DNA of 64,000 nt. Source: Maylandia zebra (taxonomy: Eukaryota > Chordata > Actinopteri > Cichliformes > Cichlidae). Made by a program: the position numbers and the translations under genes. This document shows positions 36,601 through 42,600 of this stretch, piece after piece; within the stretch, counting starts at the first letter, position 1, and each line of letters opens with the position of its first letter. The DNA is taken from NCBI RefSeq assembly GCF_041146795.1, contig NC_135170.1:22128033-22192032 (forward strand). Reading direction: 5' to 3'. Below the pieces are notes generated by a model that was given only the letters and a program-made list of their open reading frames with translations, had not been told where the DNA came from and ran no database searches.

Positions 36601-39600
36601 ATCGGATCAACGTCTGCTACGTCTGAGGAGACATAACCTAGCGGCTTAGAGTTGATGATGCTCTCTACCTCGCTGAGTATCGTCCTAAAGACTTCCTCGG
36701 TGACATGCTGCGAGCCGAGAATGGTATGCAGCGCAGACTTGATGGAACGAATCTCCCGTTCCCAGGAACCACCGAAATGTGGAGCCTGTGGAGGGTTGAA
36801 ACGAAAATAAATCTGCTGGCTGGCCAACTGTGACTTCAGAGCTGGGCCGAGTGCGTTGAAAGCCTCCTGGAGTTCAGAGCTACCACCTCTGAAGTTGGTA
36901 CCTTGATCCGACAGCAGTTCGAAGGGCTTCCCACGTCTCTAGATGAAACGACGCAGTCCCATCAGGAATGAGTCAGTGTCCATGCTGGCAAGCAGATCAA
37001 GGTAGACTGCGTGGGTCGTTAGGCATTTGAAGATGATCCCCCACCGTTTCTCTGTACGCCGCCCCATCTTGACAAGGTATGGGCCAAAGCAGTCCACCCC
37101 AGTTGAATAGAAGGCTGGGCGATGAAGTCTTAAACTGGATAATGGAAGGTCAGCCATCTTGGGAATGACCGGCTGGCTGCGCCACCTCCTGCATTCAGGA
37201 CAGTTGTACTGGTGCTTCCGGACGGCCTCTCGTCCTCGAAGTATCCAGAATCTGCGCCGGAGCTCAGCAAAGACCCTCTCGGAGCCCGGGTGAGCAAGCT
37301 GGCGATCGCAATCCTGGACGATGAGCTTTGTGATAGGATGCTGAGGGTCAAGAACGACAGGATGCAAGATGTCTTGACTGAGGGTTTCACATCTGCGAAG
37401 CCGCCCCCCTACCCGAATCAGTTGAGCCTCTGGGTCATACTCAGGAGCTAAGGCGAGTAGGCGACTGCTGGCAGCTACCGGTTTGTGAGATGACAGCCGA
37501 ACAAAATCTTCAGGGAAACTGTCTTCCTGTACCTTCCGGAGGAGTGCTAACTCCGCTTGCCTGTAATCCTCTGCCGTGGGTGTCAAGTCAGCAGCTGTCC
37601 CATGGAGAGCTCGAACGTAAGCTTCCAGCAAGGTCTGGAGGCCACTGAAAGAACCAACATCAGGTAGATGTGGATCAGGTATTCTGGTGATGTTCCCACA
37701 GAAGCTCTCCTTCCGCAGCTCTGATGAATCATCAAGGGAAACGTGGTTCGGGAGCTCCGGGCAGTATGATGCCGCCTGCCAGAGAAAAGGTGGGCCCCGG
37801 CGCCACCGATGATGAGAGGTGAGCTGTGTCAGGATGAGGTCGTGGACGAAAGAAGGAGGACCCAAACGCTGGACTCACAGGTAGGTGAAGCTTGGTGTTT
37901 TATTGTCAACGGAGTGAACAAACAGAACAGAAGTAGGAAACGGCTGGCCGGCTGGACGACTGACTGAGTGGATGAATGAAAGACTGACTGACAACTGACC
38001 GGCTGACCTGACGGAACTGAACAGAGGACAACCTAACAGCGGCGAGAACAACATCACAATAACATCAATGACACGACATTGGACTGGTTGAACTGAGGGA
38101 CATAAATACACAGGCTGAGTGATGAGAGATTAGAACCTGGTGAGTACACAGCTGAACATAATGAACTAATGATAAACGGGAAGAGGACGGAACATAATGC
38201 ACATGGACCAAGGCTAACACAATAAAACAGGAAGTGGAACAGGCAGAAGATAAACAGTGAACGTGAACTGAAAATACTGGGTCACCGACCCAGGAACCCT
38301 GACAAGCTGTGAGAGCCGTAATCCTCGAGTGATGTCGTCGGCAGGATTGTCGCCTGATCTGACATATCTCCACAGGCTCCCTTCAGTTAGCTCTTGAATA
38401 TCTGCAACTCTAGAGCCCACAAAGATCTTGTAGCGGCAGGATTGGGACTGGAGCCAGTTCAGGACTGTAGTGGAGTCGGTCCAATAGACAATGCTTGAGA
38501 TATGAAGGGTGAGTTCCCTCTTGAGGACGGCAGCAAGCTGGGCTCCCACATGAGCAGCACAGAGCTCCAACCTCGGAATGGACTGTTGACGGATGAGAGC
38601 AACTCGAGATCGGGCAGCTAGGAAGGCTACCTGGATTCCCCCCATATGATCTTCTGTCCGAAGGTAGGCTACAGCTCCATATGCCTTCTCAGATGCATCG
38701 GAGAAGATGTGGATGCTCTGCTTGCAAAGGGATGGGTCTGTCTCTGGCTGCACGTAACAACGTGGCAGGGAGACATCAGGGAGCTGAATCAATTCACTTT
38801 CCCATGCATGCCACAGCTGCAGCAGGTCGATTGGCAGATTTGGATCATCCCAGTCTCTCCTTTTCCTCCAGAGATGCTGCACCAGGATTTTGGCCCGAGT
38901 GGTGTAAGGAATGAGAAGGCCAAGCGGATCATACTGCTTGGCCAGAACCCGATAGATGTTGCGCATTGTGGGCTCCACCAACTGCTCAGTGTGCCGAATC
39001 TGATATCTGAGCTCGTCAGACTGACAGTGCCATTGCAGGCCCAGAGTCCGCTCTGGTACATCAGTCCCATCGGGGGAAAACCACAGTTCACTGCTCTGTG
39101 AGACTGTTCCAGGTGGCATATGACTGATGAGTTCTGGGTAGTTGGAAGCCCACTGTCGTAATTCGAAGCCACCGGTGAGCAGCAACTGCTGGATTTTGTT
39201 AACCAGTTGCTGGGCTTCGGGAAATGATGCGAAACTCTGGAGGAGATTGTCAACATAGAAACATTTCTCCACTGTGTGACGGGTATCCTCGCTGGGGCTG
39301 CTGTGATCCAGAACGTGCCGCTGCAGAGCATAGGTGGCACAGCAGGGACTGCATGTCGTCCCGAAAGGCAACACTTGCCATTCGTAAACCTCTGGTTGCC
39401 TTGTGCGATCCATATCTCTCCAGAGGAACCGGAGGAAGGGCTTGTCCTGAGTCAAGAGGCGGACCTGATGAAACATCCCCTTGATGTCACTGCTCACTGC
39501 AATGGGATACTCCCGGAAGCGAAGTAACACACCCAGGAGCGTCGAGCCCAGGGTAGGACCAGGTAGGAGATGCTGATTCAGGCTGTTACCATTGTGCATG

Positions 39601-42600
39601 AAAGAACAGTTGAAAACAATGCGATCCTTGCCATTATGCTGAACCATGTGGTGTGGTATGTACCAGGTGCTACCATCCATCTCCATGTCTGCGATGGTCA
39701 GTTTACTCACATAGCTTGCATCCACCAGCTTCTGAATTTCCTGGTTATAGGTGGCTGCTTGTACAGGCGTCTTCAGGAGGCGCTTCTCCGTAGCTCGCAG
39801 GTGACCCAAGACAGAGTCCTTAGTGGAATGAAGCGGGACTGGTTCCTCTTTCCACAGCAACGGGGTGGCATACCGGTTGATACCATCCACCTCCACTCTA
39901 ATGGTCTTCTCCTCTAGCATCTTGACAGCCATGGTATCCTGTTTTGAACGTGTGGCCACCTTCTCATTCTGGTATGGGAGAACATCCATCTGCCAGAGCT
40001 TGGCTACATTACTGAGAAGTTCAGCACTGGGAGTCAGGGTGCTTGTGAGTAGACACTGAGGAGTGGAGGCTTGATGTAGAAGAACCTTGGCTGGACCCTG
40101 CAGAGTCCAACCCAGCCGTGTATTGAGTGCAGCTGGTCCTCCCCGTGGACCCAGATGTACAGGCTCTATTGGAGTCAGGAGATGTGGGTAGTCAGAGCCA
40201 ATCAGCAATAATGGTTGAGCTTGGTGGAACGAATGAAGTGGAAGACTTCGCAGGTGGCGGTAGGACCTTTGCAGTGCATCAGCTGGATGTGAGTGTTTGG
40301 CAAGCCCAAGCTCAGTGGCAGTGAATGCTCTTTGGATCCGGAACCGTCTCCGAGGGTCAGTGGCGGAGGCTATAGAGAAGGAAACGGAATGTCCTTCCAC
40401 CGTTCTAATATCTTGTCGGATGGTTCGGAGCGCCAACTCCTCCCTCTTTCCCTGAAGGCCCAGCTCTTGGGCAGCACTGTGAAGAAGGATTGTGCGCTCT
40501 GACCCATCATCTAGGATGGCATATGTCTCTAGCTTCATTTTGCCATTATAGAGGCACACCCTGACCATTTTCAGTAGCACACAGCTGGTCCCCCATGTTG
40601 GATCAACGTAGTACGTGACTGGTTGGACAGCTTCCTCCGCCGGTCTGTCAGAGCTAGTGGATCGCGATGCATTAACCTCATGGAGTGTCTCCAAATGCAC
40701 CTGATTGCATTGCTGGCATCTAGCTTTCAGGTAGCATTGCGCCTCTGGATGGTCCCTTCCACATCTCCAGCACCGCTTGCCTGCCTGAATCCAAGACAAC
40801 TTCTGCTCTATATTGAGCTTCTTGAAATCTGTGCACTGATTGAAATAGTGCTGAAGATTATTACAGAAGGGGCAGAATTTCTTTGGGTTCCCCAATTTGG
40901 AAACTGGACGTGATGCCTGTTTTGGAGGCTCTGGGCCTTTAGCAGGAGGGTCGTAGCCCAATAAGACGGTTGTGGTTGCCGCTGCAGATCTCTGCTTGGA
41001 TCTGGCACCCTTCCCACGATCCACACGTGGCTCTCGAGGTTGCTGAGGATGATGGAAATACACATCATCATCTTGGATGCGGACTTCATATTCAAGCCAC
41101 TCTGCCAAATCTGCTAAGGTTGGGATGGGTGTCTGAAGAGGATTGATGAACCGCTTAAACTGCACTCGAAGACTGTGTGGCAGTTTGGACAGCAGTCTGG
41201 TGACGTGTGACCCACACTCTAGTTCTGCTCTCCCCTCTTTCCCAAGCTGTTCTAACATTCCCACGAGAGCCCTCACTTTCAGGGCGAAAAGACGGAACGC
41301 TCGGCTGTCACCACTTCGTACCGGAGACTCTGACAACACGTCAGTGATCCGCTGCAGGGCAAGTTTGTGAGGTTGACCATACAGCTCTATCAGGGATGAC
41401 ATGGTCTGGCTGTATGGATAGCGACTATTGCTGTAGGAATCGGCAATAAGGAGGGCGTCTTCCAACTTGAGGTGATCAACTAGGATCTGGTACTTGAAAC
41501 GTTCAGTTGCATCGTGAGGCAGGATATTGTCAAGGGCCATTCGCAAACGAGCGAACTGGCTGGGGTCATCAGACGTGAAGTATGGAATGTGTGGTGTTGG
41601 TCCCCGGTGCACGGTCTCTGTACTTGGTAGAGGTTCGTGCTGACCATATTTCCTCCAGGCTTTGGAATCAGTTGGCGGCCAGCGAGGCGGGTCCCCAGTC
41701 ATCTCCCGGAAGCTTTCTGGTTGTTGGCGCTGAAAGGTGTATGGCTCTGCATATTCAGGGGTGACCTGCCTCTTCACACATGCTCCAGGCCCATACTCGT
41801 CCTTCACGTTAATTTTCCCGACCTGTTCAGTCACAGGAAGTTGACTGTACTGATAAGGTGATGTACATCTGAAAGGACCTGAGGCTGCTGCACTAGCAGG
41901 AATTTCTGATACCGGAGGTGGTGGAACAGGGAATGGCTCAGCACTCTGAGGATCAAGTGGAAGTGATGCCTCTGGCCAAGGTAAATCCTGTATGTCATCC
42001 TCTGGTATGTGAAAGGAACGTACCGTGTGTGGGTAGTGTCTGGAGGCATGGTCAGGATGAGGAGACTGAGGCATGGAATCAGTCCACAAGGACTGCCTCT
42101 GGTCCTGGGTACTGGGGCTTAATGCAGAAGGTTGGGGAGCTGGTGACGTCTGGAGGGCTGAGGACCGGAGAGAGAGGGCACCAAGCAGAGTCTGAACCTC
42201 TCGTCTGAGCTGATTATTATCTTCCTGCATTTCTCTCAGTGCTGATAATACCACGTCTGAGGTGCCATGCTGAGAAGTCTGGTCAGCTGGAGTGGCTGAG
42301 GTGTTGGGATGTGCCCCATGGTCATCAGGGGACTGGTTGTGCGACACATGCACCTGTGGTAGTGATCTCCTTGGCAACTGCACCAAGAAGTCATCGAGGT
42401 AACGAGGCCGATGACCATCGCGACGAGGACGAGGAGTGGATGAGAAAGCCATCTTGCCTGTGAAACTGTAAATCCGGCTCGAAGGACCATGTAATGGAGG
42501 AGGTCACTGTAAGAGGGATGGACTTGACCTCCTGACTATGACTGATGTAGATGATAAGGTGCTGACTCTAAGAATCCACAATCTCAACAGGGTTGTCCGA

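Noticed and set aside
38646..39917. Plus-strand frames of 77-151 codons
   Set aside because: They are antisense shadows of the BEL/Pao Pol frame.
36160..42490. Possibility that the BEL/Pao element is a retrovirus with an envelope gene
   Set aside because: No frame is left between integrase and the 3' LTR, and the domain order is that of a BEL/Pao retrotransposon.
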